From Rhodospirillaceae bacterium (GTDB taxonomy: Bacteria > Pseudomonadota > Alphaproteobacteria > Dongiales > Dongiaceae), in the NCBI GenBank assembly GCA_016794075.1, contig JAEUKU010000077.1:1-25849 (forward strand): a stretch of 25,849 nt of DNA, read 5' to 3'. The notes under the pieces are model-generated. The model saw only the letters and a program-made list of their open reading frames with translations. It had not been told where the DNA came from and made no database searches. The stretch's first letter is position 1; the number at the start of each line of letters is the position of its first letter. Position numbers and translations under genes: made by a program. This document shows positions 7,367 to 14,235 of the stretch, piece by piece.

Positions 7367-8244
7367 CAGTGCTCGCGGAAAACGTCCCGCAGGTCGGCCT
7401 GGCCGCTGCCGCGCCGGGCGGGAAGCTGCTGCGATGCGTGCGGCGCCCAGCCGGTCAGGAACAGGATCTGGAAGGTCGCGCGCAGCCTGCCGTCCGGCTC
7501 CGCAAAGCGGGACTGGTAGAGGGCGGCCGCCCTGGCGAAGACGGCACGGCGCGTCGGCCGTTTCAGCCGCTCCAGCAGGATGTTGGTCTCGCCCATGCCG
7601 CGCAGATCGGCGAGCAGGCGGAACATATCGGGATAGGTCACGGTGATCGTGTCGCAATCGGCGACCGGCAGGGCGAAGCCCGCGCGCTGCAGCAGGCCGG
7701 CCGCGTCGCGCAGCGCGGCGAAGGGCGAGACGCGCGGGCTGGCGCCGCCGGTCTCCGCCAGTTCCGCCTCCATCAGGCAGGTGCGCAGCTCGTTGAGCGT
7801 GCCGGCGCCGAACAGGCTGGCAAGGAACAGCCCGTCGGGCTTCAGCGCCGCGCGAATCTGCGCCAGCCCGCCCGGCAGGTCATTCACCCAATGCAGCGCC
7901 AGATTGCTCAGCACCAGGTCGAGGCTCTCGGCGCGGAGCGGCAGCATCTCCTCATCGGCGACGAAGCGCAGCCCGCTGGCATCGCCCAGGGCAAGGCCGC
8001 CCTGGAACAGGGTTGCGACCTTGTCGCGGACGGCAGCCGTCTCCGCCAGCGCCTTGCCCCGGCAGCCGAGATCGAGCGCCAGGGGGAAGCTGCGGGTCAC
8101 GTCCGCCAGCCGGTCGACCAGCCGCTCGCCCACCTCGCGCAGCAGGAAGTCGTGATCCCCCGGCAGCGCCGCCGCACGCGCCCGCCGCTGCCGCAGCATC
8201 CGGCGGTCGAAGACCCGCGCCTGTTCCGGGACTGTGTCCTGCAC
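7366..8244 (-). CDS. Class I SAM-dependent methyltransferase-fold protein (NDUFAF5/BioC-like)
   Basis: A 292-aa protein resembling BioC and, more closely, the alphaproteobacterial homologues of mitochondrial NDUFAF5 (FDRRMLRQRRARAA at the N-terminus, LSNLALHWVNDLPGGLAQIRAALKPDGLFLASLFG in the centre). The human family member modifies a complex I subunit; that role here is inference. SAM-binding motif I reads LALDLGCRGKAL (D58-G63), with Arg in place of the usual second Gly of DxGCGxG. The start is GTG at 8244 with AGGGTGAG upstream. It is divergent from comF, a common alphaproteobacterial arrangement, with 71 bp between the starts. Confidence 0.85.
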   Translation of the reverse strand: MQDTVPEQARVFDRRMLRQRRARAAALPGDHDFLLREVGERLVDRLADVTRSFPLALDLGCRGKALAETAAVRDKVATLFQGGLALGDASGLRFVADEEMLPLRAESLDLVLSNLALHWVNDLPGGLAQIRAALKPDGLFLASLFGAGTLNELRTCLMEAELAETGGASPRVSPFAALRDAAGLLQRAGFALPVADCDTITVTYPDMFRLLADLRGMGETNILLERLKRPTRRAVFARAAALYQSRFAEPDGRLRATFQILFLTGWAPHASQQLPARRGSGQADLRDVFREH

Positions 8245-8315
8245 CTGGTCTCACCCTGAGTGGCCAAAACCGGCGGCCAATTGACAACAGCGGCCGCGGC
8301 TTCGCAAGCTGGGCC

Positions 8316-9089
8316 ATGCCGAGCTTCGCCGACCTTTCGTATCTCGCCGCCTGGCGCGGCGTCCTGCGCCGCTCCGCGGCGGGCCTGTTCGACGCGGTGC
8401 TGCCGCCGCGCTGCCTGCAATGCGGCGATCTGGTCGGCGGCCACGGCGCGCTGTGTGGCGCCTGCTGGTCGAAGTTGCGTTTCCTGGGAACGCCGTGCTG
8501 CGCCGCCTGTGGCCTGCCCTTCGAGTTCGACCTCGGCGGCGAGGCTTTGTGCGGCGCCTGCAGCGCGCGCCGCCCCCGTTTCGAGCGGGCGCGCGCGGCG
8601 CTCGTCTACGACGATGCCAGCCGCGACCTGATCCTGCGCTTCAAGCATGCCGACCGGCTGGAGGGCGCCGCGACCTTTGCCGGCTGGATGGCGCGCGCTG
8701 GCGCCAATCTGGTCGCGGAAGCCGATCTCGTCGCCCCGGTGCCGTTGCACTGGCTGCGTCTCGTGCGCCGGCGCTACAACCAGGCCGCCGTGCTCGCCAA
8801 TGCCATCGGCGGCGCACAAGGAAAACGCGTGGTGCCGGATCTGCTCATCCGGCGCCGGGCGACTCCGACCCAGGGCCATCTCGGGCGCGAGGCCCGGCGC
8901 CGCAACGTCGCCGGCGCCTTCCAGGTCAACCGCCGCCACGCGCAAGCCCTTGCCGGCGCACGGATTCTGCTGATCGACGACGTGCTGACCACCGGCGCGA
9001 CGGCGGAAGCCTGCGCAAAGACCCTGCTCAATTCAGGGGCCAAGGCGGTCGATCTGCTGGTCTTCGCCAGGGTGGTCCGCCACCAGTAA
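8316..9089 (+). CDS. comF: ComF family protein (double zinc ribbon and phosphoribosyltransferase fold)
   Basis: A 257-aa protein with an N-terminal cysteine-rich zinc ribbon region (C33-x2-C36, C47-x2-C50, C61/C62-x3-C65, C79-x2-C82). The C-terminal phosphoribosyltransferase domain has the PRPP-loop motif RILLIDDVLTTGAT. ComF is linked to DNA uptake and late steps of natural transformation in competent bacteria; most alphaproteobacteria keep the gene without known competence, so the role here is open. The ATG at 8316 is chosen because the protein then begins just before the family-typical LFDAVLPPRCLQCG. The reading frame stays open upstream but overlaps the divergent methyltransferase. grxC follows 104 bp downstream. 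Confidence 0.9.
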   Translation: MPSFADLSYLAAWRGVLRRSAAGLFDAVLPPRCLQCGDLVGGHGALCGACWSKLRFLGTPCCAACGLPFEFDLGGEALCGACSARRPRFERARAALVYDDASRDLILRFKHADRLEGAATFAGWMARAGANLVAEADLVAPVPLHWLRLVRRRYNQAAVLANAIGGAQGKRVVPDLLIRRRATPTQGHLGREARRRNVAGAFQVNRRHAQALAGARILLIDDVLTTGATAEACAKTLLNSGAKAVDLLVFARVVRHQ

Positions 9090-9193
9090 ATTTCGCGTCG
9101 CGCGGTCTTGCTTTTCGCTCCTTGACGGCCAAAAGTACTGGCCGCGATCGGGTTTATGCCGGGTCGTGTGTGAATTGATCGCGGACGGAGTGA

Positions 9194-9457
9194 ATGGCGC
9201 AGGTCGAGATCTACACCACCATGCTTTGCCCCTATTGTTCGCGGGCGAAGCAGCTTCTGGAAGCGCGCGGCGTGCAATACAAGGAGTTCGATGTCATGAC
9301 CGACGGCAAGTTGCGTGCCGAAATGCGCGAGCGCGCCGGCGGCCGCACCTCGGTGCCGCAGATCTTCATCAACGGCCAGCATGTCGGCGGCTGCGACGAC
9401 CTCTACGCTCTCGACCGCGCCGGCAAGTTGCAACCCCTTTTGGACCAGGCATCATGA
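9194..9457 (+). CDS. grxC: Glutaredoxin 3 (GrxC type)
   Basis: An 87-aa dithiol glutaredoxin with the CPYC active site at residues 12-15 (TMLCPYCSRA). The glutathione-binding TSVPQIFINGQHVGGCDDL segment carries the cis-Pro (TVP-type) and GG-D motifs. It reduces protein disulphides and glutathione mixed disulphides in the cytoplasm using GSH. GGAG lies just before the ATG. Its stop overlaps the start of the next gene (ATGA), indicating translational coupling with the Nit1-type amidase. Confidence 0.96.
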   Translation: MAQVEIYTTMLCPYCSRAKQLLEARGVQYKEFDVMTDGKLRAEMRERAGGRTSVPQIFINGQHVGGCDDLYALDRAGKLQPLLDQAS

Positions 9458-10305
9458 GCAAGATCTTCAAGGCGGCCTGTGTGCAGATGAACTCGGCGGC
9501 GGAGATCGCGCCGAACATCGCCGCCGCGACCCAGCTGATCCGCCAGGCCGCCGCCGCCGGCGCGGAGCTGGTGATGACGCCGGAGAACACCACGCTGATC
9601 GAGCCGAATCGGGCGAAATCGCTGGCCAAGACGCCGAGGGAACAGGACCATCCCGGCCTGCCGCATTTCTCGAAGCTCGCGAAAGACCTCGGCATCTGGC
9701 TGGAGATCGGCTCCATGCCGGTCTTGGCCGAGGATGGCCGCATCGCCAATCGCTGTTTCGTCTTCGGTCCCACGGGCGAGGTCGTCGCGCGCTACGACAA
9801 GATCCACATGTTCGACGTCGATCTGCCGAACGGCGAGACCTATCGCGAATCGAACGGCGTGCGGCCGGGCGAGCAGGCGGTGGTGGTGGCGACGCCGTGG
9901 GGCGGCCTCGGCCTCACCATCTGCTACGACGTGCGCTTCGCCTATCTGCATCGCGCGTTGGCCCAGGCCGGCGCGGTGATGCTGTCGGTGCCCGCCGCCT
10001 TCACCGTGCCGACGGGCCAGGCGCATTGGCACGTGCTGCTGCGCGCCCGTGCCATCGAGACCGGCTGCTTCGTCTTCGCCCCGGCGCAGACCGGCGAGCA
10101 TGCCGAGGGACGCAGGACCTACGGACATTCGCTGATCATCGCGCCCTGGGGCGAGGTGCTGGCCGATGCCGGCGATGATCCGGGCTTCATCCTGGCTGAG
10201 ATCGACCTGGAGAATGTGCAGAAGGCACGCGGCATGGTGCCGGCGCTGCGTCACGACCGTGACTTCAAACGTCCGCAAAATCTCATGCGCGCCGCCAGCG
10301 AATAG
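9454..10305 (+). CDS. Carbon-nitrogen hydrolase, Nit1/deaminated-glutathione amidase type
   Basis: A 283-aa nitrilase-superfamily hydrolase with the complete catalytic triad: E44 (TPEN), K116 (YDKIHMFDVDLPNGETYRES) and C157 (LTICYDVRF). The KIHMFDVD...YRES pattern and the length fit the Nit1 branch, which hydrolyses deaminated glutathione as a metabolite-repair step; omega-amidase (Nit2) is the alternative. The start overlaps the grxC stop by ATGA, placing it in one operon with glutaredoxin and supporting a glutathione-linked role. A peroxiredoxin gene follows 38 bp downstream. Confidence 0.9.
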   Translation: MSKIFKAACVQMNSAAEIAPNIAAATQLIRQAAAAGAELVMTPENTTLIEPNRAKSLAKTPREQDHPGLPHFSKLAKDLGIWLEIGSMPVLAEDGRIANRCFVFGPTGEVVARYDKIHMFDVDLPNGETYRESNGVRPGEQAVVVATPWGGLGLTICYDVRFAYLHRALAQAGAVMLSVPAAFTVPTGQAHWHVLLRARAIETGCFVFAPAQTGEHAEGRRTYGHSLIIAPWGEVLADAGDDPGFILAEIDLENVQKARGMVPALRHDRDFKRPQNLMRAASE

Positions 10306-10343
10306 GCGCGGCGCGTTTCATTTCAGAGCAAAGGGAGGATCAC

Positions 10344-11003
10344 ATGTCACTGCGAATTGGCGACACGGCTCCGGATTTCGAGCAGGATTCGACCCAGGGA
10401 AAGCTGAAGTTCCACGACTTCCTCGGCGATTCCTGGGGCATCCTGTTCTCGCACCCGAAGGATTTCACGCCGGTCTGCACCACCGAACTCGGCTACATGG
10501 CCAAGCTGAAGCCGGAATTCGACAAGCGTAACACCAAGATCCTGGGCCTCAGCGTCGATCCCGTCGGCAACCACGAGAAATGGGCCGCCGACATCGAGGA
10601 GACGCAGGGCGCCAAGGTCACCTATCCGTTGATCGCCGATTCCGATCTGCGCGTGGCCAAGGCCTATGACATGCTCCCCGCCGGCGCCGGCACCACGTCC
10701 GAGGGCCGCACCGCCGTCGACAATGCGACCGTGCGCTCGGTCTTCATCATCGGCCCGGACAAGAAGGTGAAGGCGATGCTCACCTATCCGATGTCGACGG
10801 GCCGCAACTTCGACGAGGTGCTGCGGCTGCTGGATTCCTGCCAGCTCACCGCCAAGCACACGGTGGCGACGCCGGTGAACTGGAAGCCGGGCGAGGACGT
10901 CATCATCCCGCCTTCCGTCTCCGACGAGCAGGCCAAGGCCAAGTATCCCAACGGCTGGAAGACGCTGAAGCCCTATCTGCGCGTCATGCCGCAGCCGAAA
11001 TAG
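10344..11003 (+). CDS. 1-Cys peroxiredoxin (Prx6 family)
   Basis: A 219-aa peroxiredoxin with the peroxidatic Cys45 in HPKDFTPVCTTELG, the Prx6-type motif, and the long C-terminal extension of that group (TPVNWKPGEDVIIPP). A second Cys (C166, LLDSCQLT) is not at a standard 2-Cys resolving position. The enzyme would reduce H2O2 and organic hydroperoxides in the cytoplasm, with glutathione or another thiol as reductant. GGGAGG lies 6 nt before the ATG. It sits 38 bp after the Nit1-type gene and ends at a strong bidirectional terminator, making a small thiol-redox cluster with grxC. Confidence 0.96.
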   Translation: MSLRIGDTAPDFEQDSTQGKLKFHDFLGDSWGILFSHPKDFTPVCTTELGYMAKLKPEFDKRNTKILGLSVDPVGNHEKWAADIEETQGAKVTYPLIADSDLRVAKAYDMLPAGAGTTSEGRTAVDNATVRSVFIIGPDKKVKAMLTYPMSTGRNFDEVLRLLDSCQLTAKHTVATPVNWKPGEDVIIPPSVSDEQAKAKYPNGWKTLKPYLRVMPQPK

Positions 11004-11021
11004 TTCGCCGCTCACATCGAA

Positions 11022-11053
11022 AAAAACGGCCGGCGCTCGTGCCGGCCGTTTTT
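11022..11053. terminator. Bidirectional intrinsic terminator
   Basis: A perfect 13-bp inverted repeat, AAAAACGGCCGGC / GCCGGCCGTTTTT, with a 6-nt loop. It has an A-run on one side and a T-run on the other, so it can end transcripts from both directions: the peroxiredoxin operon on the plus strand and the mini-protein/accessory genes on the minus strand. Confidence 0.93.
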
Positions 11054-11145
11054 GCGCCCGCTTGGGACAGCGCCCTTCACGGACGATCTCGCTACACGCC
11101 TCCAGGCGCTATGCTTTGCCGACGGTGGCCGTGCGTGCCGTCCGC

Positions 11146-11295
11146 TCACCATAGCGCATGGATGAGTCCCACGAGGGCAAAGGCGGCCGCGATGGCAAAC
11201 GCCCATCGCTGGGCTGCGATAGCGCCGTCAGGGTCGCGTTGCTCCTGCCGGCGCGAGGAGCCGGCGCCGTAGTCGACACGCCGCAATCCTGTCAT
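11146..11295 (-). CDS. Small single-span membrane protein (49 aa), hypothetical
   Basis: A short open frame, ATG at 11295 to TGA at 11146, preceded by AAGGAGG with 5-nt spacing, a near-perfect Shine-Dalgarno. The product has a charged, Arg/Gln/Asp-rich N-terminal half (about 1-30), one hydrophobic helix (about 31-48, WAFAIAAAFALVGLIHALW) and ends at Trp49. A cytoplasmic N-terminus with one inner-membrane anchor is likely. The gene runs towards the bidirectional terminator at 11022-11053. It lies downstream of a decayed superoxide dismutase remnant. No function is recognised. The C-terminal helix vaguely resembles the last helix of some permeases, so a degraded fragment is possible, but the strong ribosome-binding site argues for a translated gene. 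Confidence 0.5.
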   Translation of the reverse strand: MTGLRRVDYGAGSSRRQEQRDPDGAIAAQRWAFAIAAAFALVGLIHALW

Positions 11296-11353
11296 GACAC
11301 CCTCCTTCTAATCGGCCTGAACGGCGAATCCAGTGTGGCCTGCTCCTTGCCCG

Positions 11354-11545
11354 TGCTCGGTCCAGGTTGTGGCTTGCGAAGTTCCAGTCAAGCGGATGGT
11401 CGTTCGCCGCTGTGTCGTTCGTGCAGCGATTCTGGTCGTCGAGATGGTAGGCGTGTTTCCAGACGCCGCGGATCGACCGGGACGACTGGCCTTGGACAAG
11501 CGGTGCGTCGGGCGAGCAGGGCAATCGTGGCAGGGCCAGTTGCAC
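11354..11545 (-). pseudogene. Remnant of Fe/Mn superoxide dismutase (C-terminal part)
   Basis: In one minus-strand frame the translation contains PLVQGQ, then RGVWKHAYHLDDQNR (about 11426-11467), then LDWNFASHNLDRA (ending near 11354). This follows the order and spacing of the Fe/Mn superoxide dismutase C-terminus (PL..GQ.PLL..DVWEHAYYLDYQNRR......L.NW.FA..NL). The metal-ligand Asp of DVWEH is Gly, there is no N-terminal half, no start codon with a ribosome site, and the C-terminal tail is scrambled, so it cannot encode a working enzyme. It lies between the TDT transporter gene and the mini-protein gene in a 438-bp stretch otherwise without intact genes. Confidence 0.6.
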
Positions 11546-11570
11546 CGATTTTCTCCACTCGGCGCGACAA

Positions 11571-11732
11571 CTAAATCGAAACTTGAATCAGGTCCCGGGG
11601 CTTGCCAAGCGAATTCTCGTGCAGGTTAATATCGACGTCGTCGATACTATTCGCGCAGAAGGCGGGCGAAGCCGTGCCGAACGCGAGGATCGAGTTCAGC
11701 GGCGGGAAGTCCGCCGAGGGCGGGGCGCTGCG
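11571..11732 (-). pseudogene. Unidentified C-terminal gene fragment
   Basis: Directly after the TDT transporter stop, a different minus-strand frame stays open to a TAG at 11571. It reads like a protein C-terminus (PPLNSILAFGTASPAFC, then DDVDINLHENSLGKPRDLI). There is no start codon within the fragment, and upstream the frame only overlaps the transporter gene. It may be the tail of a deleted gene, like the neighbouring superoxide dismutase remnant. I do not recognise the family, and chance coding-like text cannot be excluded. Confidence 0.28.
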
Positions 11733-11733
11733 C

Positions 11734-12837
11734 TCAATCCGTCGCGAAATCTCCCTCCCGGTTCGCGACGGCAATCCAGACGGCTCGTCCGACGTGAGCC
11801 AGAAGACCGGCGAAGGTGGCGAGCCAGGCGGAGACGGCGACATATATGAAGACGTTCGGGATTGCGGCAAGGAACGGCAGATCCAAAGCCTTCGAAAGCT
11901 GAAAGGTTCCAGTCGTGTACATGCCGAGCGGGAACACCATTCCCCAGAATTGCGGTTCGTAGGTCAGCCTGTCTTTCCGTATCAAATAGCGCCAAACCAT
12001 CAGCGCCAGCAGAAATGGAATCCACCACGTGGCCGCGGCCCAGAAGAACAGCGTAAAGCCCTTGAGAAACGGCAAATAGCCTGCCAGCAGCGGCCATCGG
12101 TCCGCCCGCAGGATCAGCGTCGAGCCGGCGAGAGTCGTGATTGCGACCGCGCCCATGTTGATCCAGTAAGGCGGACCAAAATCGCTTGCCGCAAGTCGCA
12201 CAAAGGTCAGGCGATAGAAAATCAACGGGATGATGGCAAGGTAAAGCATGCAGCCGATCATGAACATCGCGAGAGAGAGAAACTGAATCTCCATCGGCGG
12301 CGCAGCCTGCACATCCAGCACGCCGCGCAGCACGACGATCGACTGCGTGGCAACCGCGGCGATGAGCCAAGCGCCATTGATCCCGCCCGCCAGCGACGGC
12401 TTTCTCTCGCGCACCGTGACGGCGGTGAAGAACGCATACATCACCAACGCCCACAGGCCTGATCCGGCATACCAGAGCGCGCCCGCCAACGTATGGGCGC
12501 CCACGACGACCGCATTCTGCGTCCCGAGGACACAGGTTCCGGCTACCAGCGTAAAAAAACCCGGTGCGCGCTGATGGTTGAAGAGGTCCTCTTTGATCTT
12601 GGTGCGATATCGGAACAAGCGCAGCAGGGTTAGCGCCCAAAGAGCCAGATAGGCGGCCCAGTTGATGCCGACGAGGACATGGGCGAATAGCGAGAATCCC
12701 AGCAGTTCGCAGGCAATCGATACCACGCCTGTCGCCATGACCAGGGCAAAATACCCGGGAAACAAGGTCTCCGCAGCCGCGAGCACCAGTCGACGCAAGT
12801 TCGACGCACTCTGTCTGCTGTGAATCGTCTTGGTCAT
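11734..12837 (-). CDS. TDT family transporter (TehA/Mae1/SLAC1-like)
   Basis: A 367-aa integral membrane protein with about ten hydrophobic segments, starting with FPGYFALVMATGVVSIACELLG and ending with VFIYVAVSAWLATFAGLLAHV. The segments and the motif EPQFWGMVFPLGMYTTGTF are typical of the tellurite-resistance/C4-dicarboxylate transporter (TDT) family, whose SLAC1/TehA structures are anion channels. The transported anion here cannot be read. The start is taken at ATG 12837 (MTKTIHS); an upstream ATG at 12906 would add 23 non-family residues and cannot be excluded, as neither has a strong ribosome site. The gene lies 252 bp downstream of the antiporter gene on the same strand. Local base use is less GC-rich than the flanking housekeeping genes, compatible with acquisition. 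Confidence 0.88.
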   Translation of the reverse strand: MTKTIHSRQSASNLRRLVLAAAETLFPGYFALVMATGVVSIACELLGFSLFAHVLVGINWAAYLALWALTLLRLFRYRTKIKEDLFNHQRAPGFFTLVAGTCVLGTQNAVVVGAHTLAGALWYAGSGLWALVMYAFFTAVTVRERKPSLAGGINGAWLIAAVATQSIVVLRGVLDVQAAPPMEIQFLSLAMFMIGCMLYLAIIPLIFYRLTFVRLAASDFGPPYWINMGAVAITTLAGSTLILRADRWPLLAGYLPFLKGFTLFFWAAATWWIPFLLALMVWRYLIRKDRLTYEPQFWGMVFPLGMYTTGTFQLSKALDLPFLAAIPNVFIYVAVSAWLATFAGLLAHVGRAVWIAVANREGDFATD

Positions 12838-13089
12838 CCTGTCAACGCGCGGCCGGAGATGGGGCGGAATGAGGAAAGACAAGTATTGCCGGCGGGCTTC
12901 CGGCATTGACCTGCGTATTCTCCAGGGGACATGCCGGCAGCCGATCGGGAACTGGAGGTCTCGTGCCGCTTGCGGCTCGCGCACAGCCAGCCCGACGCTC
13001 GCCAGCATCCGAGATTTGCCGCGACTCCGCAAGGATGACTTTGACCGCGCGTTGCGCTGGATCTGCCCGCTTGCCCGCGCGAACGTGGC
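12838..13089. other. Intergenic region without a supported gene
   Basis: 252 bp between the transporter and antiporter genes, both on the minus strand. No open frame here has family-like text, and no clear promoter or terminator was found. It is presumably the 5' region of the TDT gene. Confidence 0.5.
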
Positions 13090-14067
13090 CTATGTCCGGG
13101 CGACGACAAGATAGCTCAGATAGACGATATAGGAGCCGACGAAGAACGCCGCCTCGGGCCGGCTGACCTGTCGGCCGCTGATGAAGACCGGGATGCAGGC
13201 AAGTGCCACCAGGGCCATTACCGGGATGTCCAGTGTGATGAGGCCCCGCGGGACGGGGATGGCATCGGGCGACAGCAGGCAGGTGGCGCCGAGGATGAAC
13301 ACGATGTTGTAGACGCTGCTGCCCAGCAGGTTGCCGATCGCGATGTCGCGGCGGTTCTGCAGGGTCGAGATCAGGGTGGTGACGAACTCCGGCGACGAGG
13401 TGCCGATGGCCACGATTGTCAGGCCGATGAAGGCGTCGGATACACCCCACAGCCGCGCGATCGAAACGGCGCCGTCGACCAGCCAGTCGGCGCCGAAAAC
13501 GATGACGATGATGCCGCCGGTCAGCGCGGCCAGGGGCTGGAGAAAGTCGCGCCGGATGCGCCCGGTGAGCTGGTTGACCGGGTATTCCTCCTTGAACTCC
13601 CTCCTCATCGCGCGGCTTTCGCGACGTGCCGCACGGACCACGAGCGCGGTATAGAAGGCGCCCAGCGCGACCAGGATGCCGCCTTCGATCGGCGTCAGGT
13701 TGCCGTCGAGCGACAGGGCCCAGAGGGCCACGGCGGCGAAGACCATCGCCGGCAGGTCGAGTTTCAGGGTCTGCAGATGCAGCGCGAGCGGGGAAATCAG
13801 CGCGCTCATGCCGAGAATGAGGAGAATGTTCGCGGTATTGGTGCCGGCGATGTTTCCCACCGCCAGGGCGCCGTTGCCCTTGTAGGCGGCGTCGATGCCT
13901 ACCGCAAGCTCCGGCGCGCTCGTGCCGACTGCGACGATCGTCAGCCCCACGATGATCGGCGGCACGCCGAGCCGACCCGCCAGCGTACTGCCGCCGCGCG
14001 TGAGAAGCTCCGCGCCCACAATCAGGGCCAGGAGGCCGGCCAGGCACAATCCGATCGCCGTCAGCAT
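13090..14067 (-). CDS. Calcium/sodium antiporter (CaCA family, YrbG-like)
   Basis: A 325-aa inner-membrane cation exchanger with ten or so hydrophobic segments and the two inverted alpha-repeats of the CaCA family. Repeat 1 has VGLTIVAVGTSAPEL and GNIAGTNTANILL. Repeat 2 has IGLTIVAIGTSSPEF and GNLLGSSVYNIVF. The GTS(A/S)PE glutamates are the ion-binding residues of Na+/Ca2+ exchangers. It would export Ca2+ (or another cation) against Na+ or H+. The ATG at 14067 is preferred to a TTG three codons upstream. It is divergent from the universal stress protein gene (168 bp apart), so the two may share a regulatory region. Confidence 0.92.
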   Translation of the reverse strand: MLTAIGLCLAGLLALIVGAELLTRGGSTLAGRLGVPPIIVGLTIVAVGTSAPELAVGIDAAYKGNGALAVGNIAGTNTANILLILGMSALISPLALHLQTLKLDLPAMVFAAVALWALSLDGNLTPIEGGILVALGAFYTALVVRAARRESRAMRREFKEEYPVNQLTGRIRRDFLQPLAALTGGIIVIVFGADWLVDGAVSIARLWGVSDAFIGLTIVAIGTSSPEFVTTLISTLQNRRDIAIGNLLGSSVYNIVFILGATCLLSPDAIPVPRGLITLDIPVMALVALACIPVFISGRQVSRPEAAFFVGSYIVYLSYLVVART

Positions 14068-14235
14068 GCGCAGCAATATATCGTCATGCGCTCCGGCGCT
14101 GTCCAGATCGTGCCAAGGCGGACGCAGTCATATCGTCGCACCTGGGGCGGCATATTCCGGTCGCGTCGAAGGTCGTATCGACTATGATGGCGACGCCGGC
14201 GCGCAACCGTCAGTCACCGAAGCGGAGCAAGCAAA

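Noticed and set aside
9126..9144. CGGCCA/TGGCCG inverted repeat before grxC as a terminator for comF
   Set aside because: No T-tract follows and the stem is only 6 bp.
9169..9184. TGTGA before grxC as a third CRP-type site
   Set aside because: Only one half-site; the partner half does not match TCACA.
11012..11206. Minus-strand 64-codon frame across the bidirectional terminator
   Set aside because: Overlaps the terminator hairpin, has no ribosome site and is Arg/Pro-rich; the mini-protein frame with AAGGAGG is better supported.
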